Assembly (NCBI GenBank): GCA_934573935.1
Contig: CAKTMO010000020.1
Location: 1-33,211 of the forward strand
Length of the DNA stretch: 33,211 bases
Direction of reading: 5' to 3'
Source: an uncultured Oscillospiraceae bacterium
GTDB lineage: Bacteria > Bacillota > Clostridia > Oscillospirales > Oscillospiraceae
The position numbers and the translations under genes were made by a program. How positions within the stretch are numbered: position 1 is the first letter of the stretch; the number at the start of each line of letters is the position of its first letter. Shown piece by piece: positions 21,103 through 29,184 of this stretch. The notes beneath the pieces were generated by a model, which was not told the DNA's origin, did no database searches, and was given only the letters and a program-made list of their open reading frames with translations.

Positions 21103-23560
21103 GGTGCGCCTCCTCTCCTCCGGTATGCTCCGGTAGCTCTTTTTCCGTCATGCTGCCGGACAGCAGATTCAGGTTCACGTCGCCCTCCACGCTGGCCCGC
21201 ATCACACCGCTGACCACACCGTGGATCTCGCCGTTGACCACGCCGTCCACAAACACACGGCCGCTGGACTCCCGCCTGCGGATCACCTTCGGCACGGCAA
21301 AGGACGTCTTATCCACAACGCCGCTGCCCACCAGCAGGATCTGCGGCAGCACGAACAGCACCAGAATCATGGAGATGATGGTGCCCCGTCCCAGACTCTG
21401 TCCGATACCGGCGATGGCCGCTTCCGAGGTCATCTGCCCGATCAGCACACCTGCCACCGTCAGAATACTGCCGGAAGTCAGTACGGTGGGAAACGCGAAA
21501 TTCAGCGTCTCAATGATGGCCTGCTGATGATCCATCCGGTTCTTCAGCTCCTGATAGCGGCTGGCGATGACGATGGCATAGTCGATGTTGGCGCCCATCT
21601 GGATGGAGCTGACCACCAGATAGCTCATAAAGAACAGCGGGCTGCCCGTAAGGGCGGGGATGGAGAAGTTCAGCCAGATGCTGCCCTGGATCACCATGAT
21701 CAGCAAGATCGGCATACCGGCGGAATTAAAGGTAAACAGCAGCACCACCAGCACGATCAGGATGGACACCACGCTGACCACCGTATTATCGCGGGAGAAG
21801 GACTTTTGGAAGTCATATTCATTGGTGGAGTCGCCCGCCACGTAGATGTCGCCGTCGGGATAATAGCTTCCGGCGATCTCACGGATGGTGTCAGTAAAAG
21901 CATAGGTGGTATCGCCGCCCACCGGCAGCGTCAGATACAGCAGCATACGGCTGTGCTCCTCGCCCTGCAGCTGCGCCTTGGCACTTTCGATCTGCCCTCT
22001 GGCGTCGTTGAGCATCTCCGTCTGCTCATCGCTCATGGTGACGATCTCCGCATCCATCTGGTCGCAGACAAACAGGAACATATCCATCAGCGGCACCTTA
22101 TACGAGGCGATGTTCCCCGCCAGCTTGCCGTAATCCCCCTGCTCTGTGGCATAGGCGGCATACAGCAGCTGCGACATCTCGTAGTCCAGATCCGCCAGCT
22201 CGGCAAACTGCCGCGGCGTCAGCCGATCCGCCAGCATATAGCCGTCCATGGCCTCCACATTGGCCAGGCCCATGGTGTGGTCGATCTCCTCATAGCCCTC
22301 CAGTTCACTGAGCAGCTGCGCCTCTTTCTCGTAGTCTCCGGCGGGCACCACCAGCGCCACCATATTGGAGCTGGTAAACGTATCCTTGATCTTGTTCTCC
22401 GCGATCTGCGTCTCGTTCAGCTTGGGCGTCGTCAGACCGCTGTAGCCGTAGGCATAGGGACATTTGCCGGAGAAAAAGATGCCGAAGATCACAAACACCG
22501 CAAAAATGACCGGAATGATGCGGCGGGTCTTGAAGTCAAATTTTCCGATGAAATCCACCTTGGGGACAAAGCTCTTATGCTTGGATCTTTCGATCAGCGG
22601 CCCGAACAGCACCAGAAGCCCCGGCATCACCACGAACACCGACAGCAGAGCATACATAATGGCTTTGATCAGGCAGATGCCCATATCCGGACCGATCTTG
22701 AACTGCATGAACAGCATGGCCACCAGGCCGCCCACCGTGGTCAGGGAGCTGGCGCTGATCTCCGGAATGGCGCGGCTCAAGGCGGCGATGGCCGCCTCGC
22801 GGATAGGCATGGTCTCCCGCTGCTCCTTAAAGTGGTTGCACAGGATCACCGCATAATCCAGACTGAGGGCCAGCTGTAAGATGCTGGTCACGGAGTTGGA
22901 CACAAACGAGATCTTCCCCAGCAGGAAATTGCTGCCCTGATTCAAGATCATGGCGATCACAAAGGTCAGCAGCAGCACCGGCACCTCGCCGTAGGTCTGT
23001 GAGGTAAACAGCAGCACCGCGATCACGATCACCGCCACATAGATCATGATGATGCCGACCTCTCTTGCGATGGTCTCCTGCAGGGTGTTGCCCAGATCCG
23101 TGGAGATGTACAGGTCATAGTCCGCCAGCGTCTCCTTCACCGCGTCCAGGGCCGTCAGGCAGGCGTCATCCGTCTCGTCGGCGTCAAAGGTCACGGAATA
23201 CAGCGCCGCGGCATTGCTGTAATGGTCGGTGGTCTCGTCGAAATCCACGCTCTGGACGCCCTTCACATCGGCGATGGCGTCCCGCAGCGCTTCCGCCGCG
23301 TCATAGGTGATGTTGTCCACCATCACCTCCGCCGTGCCATAGGTGGTGAATTCCGCCTCCATCACGTTCAGCGCCTGCTTCGTCTCGGCGTCATCCGGCA
23401 TGAATGCCGTCAGGTCGTTCTCCACCTCCACCCAGTTGCGGGAAAAGGCGGAGAAGATCAGGGTGATGACGGTCAGCAGGAAAAACAGATTCCGCTTATC
23501 CACGATAAAGGTCGCCAGCTTTACCATAAAGCTCTCCTTATGGGCGGTCTGCTGTGCCAT
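21089..23560 (-). CDS. MMPL/RND-family transporter with bactofilin-like tail
   Basis: This 823-residue proton-driven transporter has duplicated RND halves: one membrane helix (about 23-40), an extracellular loop, a five-helix bundle, then the same again. The intramembrane acids expected to carry protons are Asp235 (LALSLDYAVIL) and Asp660 (GANIDYAIVIASRY). The extracellular loop of the second half has a short helical part (KAQLQGEE). After the last helix comes an unusual tail, residues about 767-800, with Gly/Val alternation (VDGVVNGEIHGVVSG, ASVEGDVNLN) that recalls bactofilin beta-repeats. The ATG at 23558-23560 is preferred because of AAGGGGG upstream and the family N-terminus. It overlaps both neighbours (23 nt and 14 nt). 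The substrate may be lipid-like, as in other MMPL proteins, but this is unproven. Confidence 0.9.
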   Translation of the reverse strand: MAQQTAHKESFMVKLATFIVDKRNLFFLLTVITLIFSAFSRNWVEVENDLTAFMPDDAETKQALNVMEAEFTTYGTAEVMVDNITYDAAEALRDAIADVKGVQSVDFDETTDHYSNAAALYSVTFDADETDDACLTALDAVKETLADYDLYISTDLGNTLQETIAREVGIIMIYVAVIVIAVLLFTSQTYGEVPVLLLTFVIAMILNQGSNFLLGKISFVSNSVTSILQLALSLDYAVILCNHFKEQRETMPIREAAIAALSRAIPEISASSLTTVGGLVAMLFMQFKIGPDMGICLIKAIMYALLSVFVVMPGLLVLFGPLIERSKHKSFVPKVDFIGKFDFKTRRIIPVIFAVFVIFGIFFSGKCPYAYGYSGLTTPKLNETQIAENKIKDTFTSSNMVALVVPAGDYEKEAQLLSELEGYEEIDHTMGLANVEAMDGYMLADRLTPRQFAELADLDYEMSQLLYAAYATEQGDYGKLAGNIASYKVPLMDMFLFVCDQMDAEIVTMSDEQTEMLNDARGQIESAKAQLQGEEHSRMLLYLTLPVGGDTTYAFTDTIREIAGSYYPDGDIYVAGDSTNEYDFQKSFSRDNTVVSVVSILIVLVVLLFTFNSAGMPILLIMVIQGSIWLNFSIPALTGSPLFFMSYLVVSSIQMGANIDYAIVIASRYQELKNRMDHQQAIIETLNFAFPTVLTSGSILTVAGVLIGQMTSEAAIAGIGQSLGRGTIISMILVLFVLPQILLVGSGVVDKTSFAVPKVIRRRESSGRVFVDGVVNGEIHGVVSGVMRASVEGDVNLNLLSGSMTEKELPEHTGGEEAHHEAE

Positions 23561-23873
23561 GGCTCTGTTCCCCCTTTCTCTCCTCTTCCTCCAGCCGTGT
23601 TCCCCGCAGCGGCATCCGGACGCCGCCGCTGTGGACGGTCCCCCGCAGCCCGCCGTCCTCCTCATAAAGACGGGTGCTGCATTCCAGCTTACTCAATCCC
23701 GTGCGCAGCACATGCCGCAGGACAAGGCTCGCGCCCTCCCATGCGCCCGTCACGGGATTATCCACCCCCAGCAGGGACAGGGTACCCGTTACGGCGTCTC
23801 CGCTGCCCCGCAGGGTCAGGGTACCGCTGCGCTCTCCCAGCGGGCTCTCCAACACCACATGATATCGGGTCAT
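23538..23873 (-). CDS. Small beta-rich protein of the RND operon
   Basis: This 111-residue protein of no recognised family has repeating short strands with Gly turns (SGTLTLRGSG, VTGTLSLLGVDNPVTGAWEG, LRGTVHSGGVRMPLRG), as in a small barrel or lipocalin-like sheet. A charged tail follows (EEEERKGEQ). It has no signal peptide, so it is probably cytoplasmic. TTAGGAGG precedes the ATG. It is the first gene of the operon divergent from the TetR gene, and its 3' end overlaps the transporter start by 23 nt. A ligand-binding or chaperone role for the transporter system is possible but only inferred. Confidence 0.72.
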   Translation of the reverse strand: MTRYHVVLESPLGERSGTLTLRGSGDAVTGTLSLLGVDNPVTGAWEGASLVLRHVLRTGLSKLECSTRLYEEDGGLRGTVHSGGVRMPLRGTRLEEEERKGEQSHGTADRP

Positions 23874-23903
23874 AAATGCCTCCTAAGTCGTATGATCCAG
23901 CAT

Positions 23904-23932
23904 AGCATACCGGATGCCCTCCGCAAAAGCAA
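23904..23932 (-). promoter_or_regulatory. Possible promoter of the RND/GLUG operon
   Basis: On the minus strand, TTGCTT (23927-23932), 17 bases and TATGCT (23904-23909). Both boxes are imperfect. The -10 overlaps an imperfect inverted repeat (GCAT-5-ATGC) that could be a TetR site. A second TTGACC lies a few bases further upstream but at poor spacing. Confidence 0.45.
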
Positions 23933-23984
23933 AGGTCAAATACCTCCCCCGTGTCAAATCTTTGCGCAGTCTCCCTTTGCCCTA

Positions 23985-24014
23985 TTGGCTTTTCTCCTGC
24001 GTCTATGGTATAAT
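23985..24014 (+). promoter_or_regulatory. tetR-family gene promoter
   Basis: TTGGCT (23985-23990), 18 bases and a perfect TATAAT (24009-24014), 24 bases before the GTG start. Two direct repeats of GTCAAAT (23935 and 23953) lie between the two divergent promoters. Confidence 0.75.
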
Positions 24015-24037
24015 AGGCGGCACAGGAGGGATCAGCC

Positions 24038-24640
24038 GTGGAAAAACGCACCTACGCCGCGTCCGATCAGACAAAGCGCGCCCTCGCGGCGGCATTGAAG
24101 GAGCTGATGGCGCAGCGGCCCATCGACAAGATCACCATTCACGATATCACCGAGCGCTGCGGCATACGGCGTCAGAATTTTTACTACCACTTTGAGGATC
24201 TCTACGACCTGATGCGCTGGATGTTCCAAAATGAAGCCCTCTCCCTTCTCCAGCAGCACGAGGGGATGTTGCTATGGCAGGAGGGACTTTTGCAGCTGTT
24301 CCGGTATATCGAGGAAAACCGCGCCGTCTGCCTCTGCGCCCTGCGCTCTGTGGGACGGGAGCACCTGAAGCGGTTTTTTGAGCGGGATATCCATGCCGTC
24401 ATCCACCGCACCGTGGAACAGCTGGGCCGCGAGATCGGCGCCATCGACGCCGGAGCCGCGGATATCGAACTGACCACCCATTTCTACGTGGTGGCCCTGG
24501 CCGGCATGCTGGAAAGCTGGCTGCTGGGCGAGATCGATTACACACCGGAGCAGCTCATCGCCTTTGCCGACCGCACCCTACAGGACCACGTCCGCGGCGC
24601 TAAGCTCCGTTACCACGCCAACACAGAACCTGATCGCTAA
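24038..24640 (+). CDS. TetR-family regulator (DhaS-like)
   Basis: This 200-residue repressor-type protein has an N-terminal helix-turn-helix around residues 27-58 (ITIHDITERCGIRRQNFYYH), typical of the TetR subgroup with DhaS/TetR_C_8 ends. The C-terminal ligand domain is helical (LLQLFRYIEENRAVCLCALR, then HFYVVALAGMLESWLLGE). The start is GTG at 24038 with AGGAGGG seven bases upstream. It diverges from the RND/GLUG operon across a 164-base gap, the classic layout for a repressor of an exporter, so local control is the likely role. Confidence 0.9.
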   Translation: MEKRTYAASDQTKRALAAALKELMAQRPIDKITIHDITERCGIRRQNFYYHFEDLYDLMRWMFQNEALSLLQQHEGMLLWQEGLLQLFRYIEENRAVCLCALRSVGREHLKRFFERDIHAVIHRTVEQLGREIGAIDAGAADIELTTHFYVVALAGMLESWLLGEIDYTPEQLIAFADRTLQDHVRGAKLRYHANTEPDR

Positions 24641-24679
24641 AAAAAGCACCCGCACACCATGGTGTGCGGGTGCTTTTTT
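24640..24679. terminator. 40-base perfect palindromic bidirectional terminator
   Basis: This is a perfect palindrome. The GC core GCACCCGCACACC reflects around CCATGG, with six A on the left and six T on the right. It lies between the TetR gene and the opposing GGGtGRT gene and suits both. Confidence 0.95.
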
Positions 24680-24703
24680 CTTGTGATTTTCCGTTAAGGA
24701 TTC

Positions 24704-25702
24704 TTACTTCACAGCTTCCTCAACCGCCACAGCCACGGCCACGGTAGCACCAACCATAGGATTGTTGCCCATGCCCAGGAAGCCCATCATCTCCACGTGA
24801 GCGGGGACGGAACTGGAGCCTGCAAACTGTGCGTCGGAGTGCATACGGCCCATGGTGTCGGTCATACCATAGCTGGCGGGACCGGCGGCCATGTTGTCGG
24901 GATGCAGCGTGCGGCCGGTGCCGCCGCCGGAGGCCACGGAGAAATATTTCTTTCCCTGCTCGATGCATTCCTTCTTATAGGTGCCCGCCACAGGATGCTG
25001 GAAGCGGGTGGGGTTGGTGGAGTTGCCGGTGATGGACACATCCACGCCCTCGTGATGCATGATGGCCACGCCCTCGCGGACATCGTCGGCGCCGTAGCAG
25101 CGAACGTCGGCGCGCTCGGTCTCGGAATAGCGGATCTCGCGGACGATATTCAGCTTGCCGGTGTAGTAGTCGAACTGGGTCTGCACGTAGGTGAAGCCGT
25201 TGATGCGGCTGATGATCTGGGCGGCGTCCTTGCCCAGACCGTTCAGGATCACCCGCAGGGGCTGCTTGCGGGCCTTGTTGGCGTTCTTGACGATGCCGAT
25301 AGCGCCCTCGGCGGCGGCGAAGGACTCGTGACCGGCCAGGAAGGCAAAGCACTTGGACTCGTCGCTCAGCAGCATGGCGCCCAGGTTGCCGTGACCCAGA
25401 CCAACCTTACGATCCTCGGCCACAGAGCCGTCGATGCAGAAGGACTGCAGGCCCACGCCAATCAGCTTGGCCGCCTCGGCGGCGGTCTTGACGCCGGCCT
25501 TGATGGCGATGGCCGCGCCCACGGTATACGCCCAGCAGGCGTTTTCAAAACAGATGGGCTGGATGCTCTTCACGATCTCATAGGGATCAAAGCCCTTGGC
25601 CTTGCAGATCTCGCGGCACTCCTCCACGGAGCCGATGCCGTACTGGGCGAGGACGCCGTTGATCTTGTCGATTCTTCTCTCGTAACTTTCAAACAGAGCC
25701 AT
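24704..25702 (-). CDS. GGGtGRT protein
   Basis: This 332-residue protein belongs to a conserved family of anaerobes named for its motif, seen here as SGGGTGRTLHPDN (GGGTGRT at 259-265). The C-terminal GRMHSDAQFAGSSSVPAHVE and MGNNPMVGATVAVAVAV are also typical. Eight cysteines occur (29, 33, 51, 56, 89, 118, 202, 246); C29-X3-C33 and C51-X4-C56 are candidates for metal or cluster binding. It has no signal peptide. Its biochemical function is not established. It lies 17 bases downstream of an IscU-like scaffold gene, its usual partner, which points to Fe-S or related metal chemistry. GGAGGAGG precedes the ATG. Confidence 0.9.
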   Translation of the reverse strand: MALFESYERRIDKINGVLAQYGIGSVEECREICKAKGFDPYEIVKSIQPICFENACWAYTVGAAIAIKAGVKTAAEAAKLIGVGLQSFCIDGSVAEDRKVGLGHGNLGAMLLSDESKCFAFLAGHESFAAAEGAIGIVKNANKARKQPLRVILNGLGKDAAQIISRINGFTYVQTQFDYYTGKLNIVREIRYSETERADVRCYGADDVREGVAIMHHEGVDVSITGNSTNPTRFQHPVAGTYKKECIEQGKKYFSVASGGGTGRTLHPDNMAAGPASYGMTDTMGRMHSDAQFAGSSSVPAHVEMMGFLGMGNNPMVGATVAVAVAVEEAVK

Positions 25703-25719
25703 GATTTCGTCCTCCTCCC

Positions 25720-26412
25720 TTATTCGTGGCGGGGGTCAATATACTTGACCGCGCTGTCCCACTGGCCGTAATGGCCGGTGGCCTTCTTCAGTGCCTCGTT
25801 GGCGTCGTCGCCCTTCTTGATGAAATCCATCATCTTGCCCAGGCTGATAAACTCATAACCGATGATCTCATCGTCCTTGTTCAGCGCCAGCTTGCTGCAA
25901 TAGCCCTCGGCCATCTCCAGATAGCGGGGGCCCTTCTCCTTGGTGGCAAACATAGTGCCCACCTGAGAGCGCAGGCCCTTGCCCAGATCCTCCAGAGAAG
26001 CGCCCACGGACAGGCCGCCTTCGGAGAATGCGGACTGGGTGCGGCCATAGACGATCTGCAGAAACAGCTCCCGCATGGCGGTATTGATGGCGTCGCACAC
26101 CAGGTCGGTATTCAGCGCCTCCAGAATGGTCTTGCCGATCAGGATCTCGGAAGCCATGGCGGCGGAGTGGGTCATGCCGGAGCAGCCGATGGTCTCCACC
26201 AGCGCCTCCTCGATGACGCCGTTCTTCACATTCAGGGTCAGCTTGCAGGCGCCCTGCTGGGGTGCGCACCAGCCGATACCATGGGTAAAGCCGGAGATAT
26301 CGCTGATCTCCTTGGCCTGCACCCACTTGCCCTCTTCGGGAATGGGAGCCGGGCCGTGATAAGCGCCCTTAGCCACAGGACACATATGCTGAACCTCAGT
26401 CGTATAGATCAT
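25720..26412 (-). CDS. IscU/NifU-like iron-sulfur scaffold protein
   Basis: This 230-residue protein is related to the IscU/NifU N-terminal scaffold domain but is much longer than IscU (about 130). Likely ligand cysteines are Cys49/Cys56 (GWCAPQQGAC), Cys77 in the conserved loop IGCSGMTHSAAMAS and Cys172 in GYCSKLAL. These align by pattern with the three IscU cysteines. Cys11 and Cys106 are additional. It is the promoter-proximal gene of a pair with the GGGtGRT protein, with no cysteine desulfurase nearby, so it may be a dedicated carrier for that partner rather than a general scaffold. AAAGGAA precedes the ATG. Confidence 0.88.
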   Translation of the reverse strand: MIYTTEVQHMCPVAKGAYHGPAPIPEEGKWVQAKEISDISGFTHGIGWCAPQQGACKLTLNVKNGVIEEALVETIGCSGMTHSAAMASEILIGKTILEALNTDLVCDAINTAMRELFLQIVYGRTQSAFSEGGLSVGASLEDLGKGLRSQVGTMFATKEKGPRYLEMAEGYCSKLALNKDDEIIGYEFISLGKMMDFIKKGDDANEALKKATGHYGQWDSAVKYIDPRHE

Positions 26413-26478
26413 AATGACGATGTTCCTTTCTTTGATTTGAAATGATCGACGGGATCCCCCGTGAGTTTCCTATTGCAT

Positions 26479-26507
26479 AGTATAACAGACTTGGCTTCGT
26501 TTTGCAA
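26479..26507 (-). promoter_or_regulatory. Promoter of the scaffold/GGGtGRT pair
   Basis: On the minus strand, TTGCAA (26502-26507), 17 bases and TATACT (26479-26484), with an extended -10 (TGTTATACT). The leader has a small ACGGG/CCCGT hairpin near 26449-26463. Confidence 0.8.
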
Positions 26508-26530
26508 GAAACATTCCAAACATTTGGTGC

Positions 26531-27529
26531 TTATTTTGCCGCCACAAAGCCCACCTTGCGCTGCACCTTACTGAGCGTCTTCAGCGCCAGACGGCGGGCA
26601 CGCTCCGCGCCCTCCTGATACACGCCCTCCAGATACGCCTTGTCGTCCATGATGCGCTGGCTCTCCTCGCGGATGGGGCGCAACAGCTCCACCACGGCCT
26701 CGCCCACGGCGGGCTTGAACACGCCGTAGCCCTGACCCGCAAACTCCGCCTCCGCCTCGGCAAGCGTCTTGCCGGTGGCGGCGCAGTAGATGGTCAGCAG
26801 GTTGGAGATACCGGCCTTGTTCTCCTTGTCGTACTTCACGGCCGTCTCGCAGTCGGTAACGGCCCGCTTGAACTTCTTCATGATGACCTCAGGAGGATCC
26901 ATCAGGTTCACGCAGCCGTCCGGCAGGGATTTGCTCATCTTGGTGGTGGGGTCGTCCAGAGACATGAGCCGCGCGCCGACCTTGGGGATAAAGGCCTCCG
27001 GCAGCACGAAGGTATCGCTGTACACGCTGTTGAAGCGCTGGGCGATGTCGCGGGTCAGCTCCACATGCTGGCGCTGATCCTCGCCCACCGGCACCAGATC
27101 CGCCTGATACAGCAGGATATCCGCCGCCATCAGCACCGGATAAGTGAACAGACCCGCCGTGATGTTGTCGGCGTGCTGGGCGGCCTTGGCCTTGAACTGG
27201 GTCATGCGGCTCAGCTCGCCGAACTGGGTATAGCAGCCCAGGATCCAGCCCAGCTCCGCGTGCTGGGGCACGTGACTCTGGATAAACATGATGTTCTTCT
27301 GGGGATCCAGGCCGCAGGCGATATACTGTGCCAGCTGGTTGACGCTGCGCTTGCGCAGCGTGGCGGGATCCTGCCGCACGGTGATGGCGTGCATGTCCAC
27401 GATGCAGTACAGACAGTCGTACTCATCCTGCAGATCCACCCAATTCTTGATGGCGCCCATGTAGGAGCCCAGCGTCAGCTCGCCGGAGGGCTGGATGCCG
27501 CTGAAAATTCTCTTTTTCGTATCAGCCAT
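26531..27529 (-). CDS. trpS: Tryptophanyl-tRNA synthetase
   Basis: This class I aminoacyl-tRNA synthetase has 332 residues, as usual. The HIGH-equivalent region is GIQPSGELTLGSYMGAI (residues 11-27) and the KMSKS loop is at 197-201 (DPTTKMSKSLPDG). It charges tRNA-Trp in the cytosol. No T-box leader fits in the short upstream gap; a hairpin ACGGAT/ATCCGT (27548-27564) lies just before the ribosome site and could influence translation. The gene diverges from gltX, so two synthetase genes share one intergenic region. Confidence 0.97.
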   Translation of the reverse strand: MADTKKRIFSGIQPSGELTLGSYMGAIKNWVDLQDEYDCLYCIVDMHAITVRQDPATLRKRSVNQLAQYIACGLDPQKNIMFIQSHVPQHAELGWILGCYTQFGELSRMTQFKAKAAQHADNITAGLFTYPVLMAADILLYQADLVPVGEDQRQHVELTRDIAQRFNSVYSDTFVLPEAFIPKVGARLMSLDDPTTKMSKSLPDGCVNLMDPPEVIMKKFKRAVTDCETAVKYDKENKAGISNLLTIYCAATGKTLAEAEAEFAGQGYGVFKPAVGEAVVELLRPIREESQRIMDDKAYLEGVYQEGAERARRLALKTLSKVQRKVGFVAAK

Positions 27530-27582
27530 TTTCTACCTCTCATTATCACGGATATCCCATCCGTATTCTTCTTGCGTCCCCT

Positions 27583-27611
27583 ATCCTATCACGTTTCGGG
27601 CAAAAAATCAA
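27583..27611 (-). promoter_or_regulatory. trpS promoter
   Basis: On the minus strand, TTGATT (27606-27611), 17 bases and TAGGAT (27583-27588). Moderate match. Confidence 0.6.
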
Positions 27612-27630
27612 TGGAATCCCACGATCGTCA

Positions 27631-27658
27631 TTGACTTTTCCCTGGAAAAACATATAAT
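27631..27658 (+). promoter_or_regulatory. gltX promoter
   Basis: TTGACT (27631-27636), 16 bases and a perfect TATAAT (27653-27658). The leader is about 30 nt. Confidence 0.85.
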
Positions 27659-27696
27659 AGATAAGTAAATTTGTCAAAAAGCCGGAGGAAAAAATT

Positions 27697-29181
27697 ATGG
27701 CGATGGATATGAACTATTTTACCCAGATGGAGGAAAAAATCCCCCACGGAAAGGTGCGTACCCGTTTCGCGCCGTCTCCCACCGGCTATATGCATGTGGG
27801 CAACCTGCGCACGGCTCTGTACACCTGGCTGATCGCCCGCAATCACGGCGGCACCTTTATCCTGCGGATCGAGGATACCGACCAGGGCCGTCTGGTAGAG
27901 GGCGCCACCGACGTCATCTACCGCACCATGGCCGAATGCGGCCTGACCCATGACGAGGGCCCCGACGTAGGCGGCCCCGTGGCCCCCTATATCCAGTCCC
28001 AGCGTCGGGATACCTACGGTAAGTATGCCCGCCTGCTGGTGGAAAAGGGCGGCGCGTACTACTGCTTCTGCGAAAAGGCGGAGTCCGAAGAGGATTCCGG
28101 CGAATTCGACCGCGCCGCCGACCCCTGCCGCGACCTGCCGCTGGAGGAGGCCCTGAAGCGCGTGGAGGCGGGCGATCCCTACGTGATCCGCCAGCGCATC
28201 CCCGCCGAGGGGAGCACCACCTTCCACGACGCCATCTTCGGTGATATTACCGTGGAGAACAGCACCCTGGACGATCAGGTGCTGCTGAAGCGGGACGGAC
28301 TGCCCACCTATAACTTCGCCAACGTCATCGACGATCACCTGATGGGCATCACCCACGTGGTCCGCGGCAGCGAATATCTGTCCTCCGCCCCCAAGTACGA
28401 TCTGCTGTACCACGCCTTCGGCTGGGAGGTCCCCACCTACGTCCACTGCTCCCCCGTCATGCGTGACGCCCAGAACAAGATGTCCAAGCGCCACGGCGAC
28501 CCCAACTATGAGGATCTGAAAGCCCAGGGCTATCTCACCGAGGCCATCCTCAACTACGTGGCCCTGCTGGGCTGGTCCCCCAAGGGCGAGTACGCCGAGC
28601 AGGAGATCTTTTCCCTGGAGGAGCTGACGAAGGTCTTTGATATGACCGGCATCTCCAAGTCCCCCGCCATCTTCGATATCGCCAAGCTGGACCACTTCAA
28701 CGCCGTGTACCTGCGGGCCATGGAGTCCGCCGCCTTTGCCAAGGTGGCGGAGCCCTACATCCGTCAGAGCGTCAAGGGCGATTTCGATGTCGCCGCCATC
28801 GCCGCTCTCCTGCAGGCCCGCTGCGAGAAGCTGACGGAGATCCCCGAAAAGGTGGATTTCTTCGACGCCTGCCCCGACTACGGCATTGACTTCTTCACCA
28901 ATAAAAAGTCCAAGACCAACCCCGAGGTCTGCAAGACCATGCTGGAGGCCGCCATCCCCATGCTGGAGCAGCTGCCCCACTGGACCACGGAGGCCATTCA
29001 CGACAGTCTCATCGCCCTGGCGGAGCAGCTGGGCGTGAAGAACGCCACCCTTATGTGGCCGGTGCGCATCGCCGCCGCCGGCAAACTGGTGACCCCCGGC
29101 GGCGCCGTGGAGATCTGCCAGATCCTGGGCCGCGACGAGACGGTGCGCCGCCTGAAAGCCGGCCTCGCCAAGCTGGGGTAA
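27697..29181 (+). CDS. gltX: Glutamyl-tRNA synthetase
   Basis: This class I synthetase has 494 residues. It has the HIGH motif as HVGN (33-36) in FAPSPTGYMHVGNLRTAL, the ILRIEDTDQGR segment, and KMSKR at 261-265 (NKMSKRHGD). It charges tRNA-Glu; whether it also charges tRNA-Gln cannot be read here. The ATG follows CCGGAGG. A SpoIIM-family gene starts three bases after its stop, so the two are co-transcribed. Confidence 0.97.
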   Translation: MAMDMNYFTQMEEKIPHGKVRTRFAPSPTGYMHVGNLRTALYTWLIARNHGGTFILRIEDTDQGRLVEGATDVIYRTMAECGLTHDEGPDVGGPVAPYIQSQRRDTYGKYARLLVEKGGAYYCFCEKAESEEDSGEFDRAADPCRDLPLEEALKRVEAGDPYVIRQRIPAEGSTTFHDAIFGDITVENSTLDDQVLLKRDGLPTYNFANVIDDHLMGITHVVRGSEYLSSAPKYDLLYHAFGWEVPTYVHCSPVMRDAQNKMSKRHGDPNYEDLKAQGYLTEAILNYVALLGWSPKGEYAEQEIFSLEELTKVFDMTGISKSPAIFDIAKLDHFNAVYLRAMESAAFAKVAEPYIRQSVKGDFDVAAIAALLQARCEKLTEIPEKVDFFDACPDYGIDFFTNKKSKTNPEVCKTMLEAAIPMLEQLPHWTTEAIHDSLIALAEQLGVKNATLMWPVRIAAAGKLVTPGGAVEICQILGRDETVRRLKAGLAKLG

Positions 29182-29184
29182 GCC

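Noticed and set aside
19663..22879. Long plus-strand open frames (516 and 552 codons) opposite the GLUG and RND genes
   Set aside because: They are His/Arg/Gln-rich mirror frames of GC-rich genes, with no ribosome sites or recognisable domains; the minus-strand genes have signal peptide, motifs and coupled starts.
24640..24679. Perfect palindrome as a TetR operator
   Set aside because: It lies at the 3' ends of two converging genes and has terminal A and T runs, so it is a bidirectional terminator.
27530..27696. T-box or other amino-acid riboswitch between trpS and gltX
   Set aside because: The gap is only 167 bases with two promoters; no T-box sequence or large stem I is possible. Only a 6-bp hairpin is seen.
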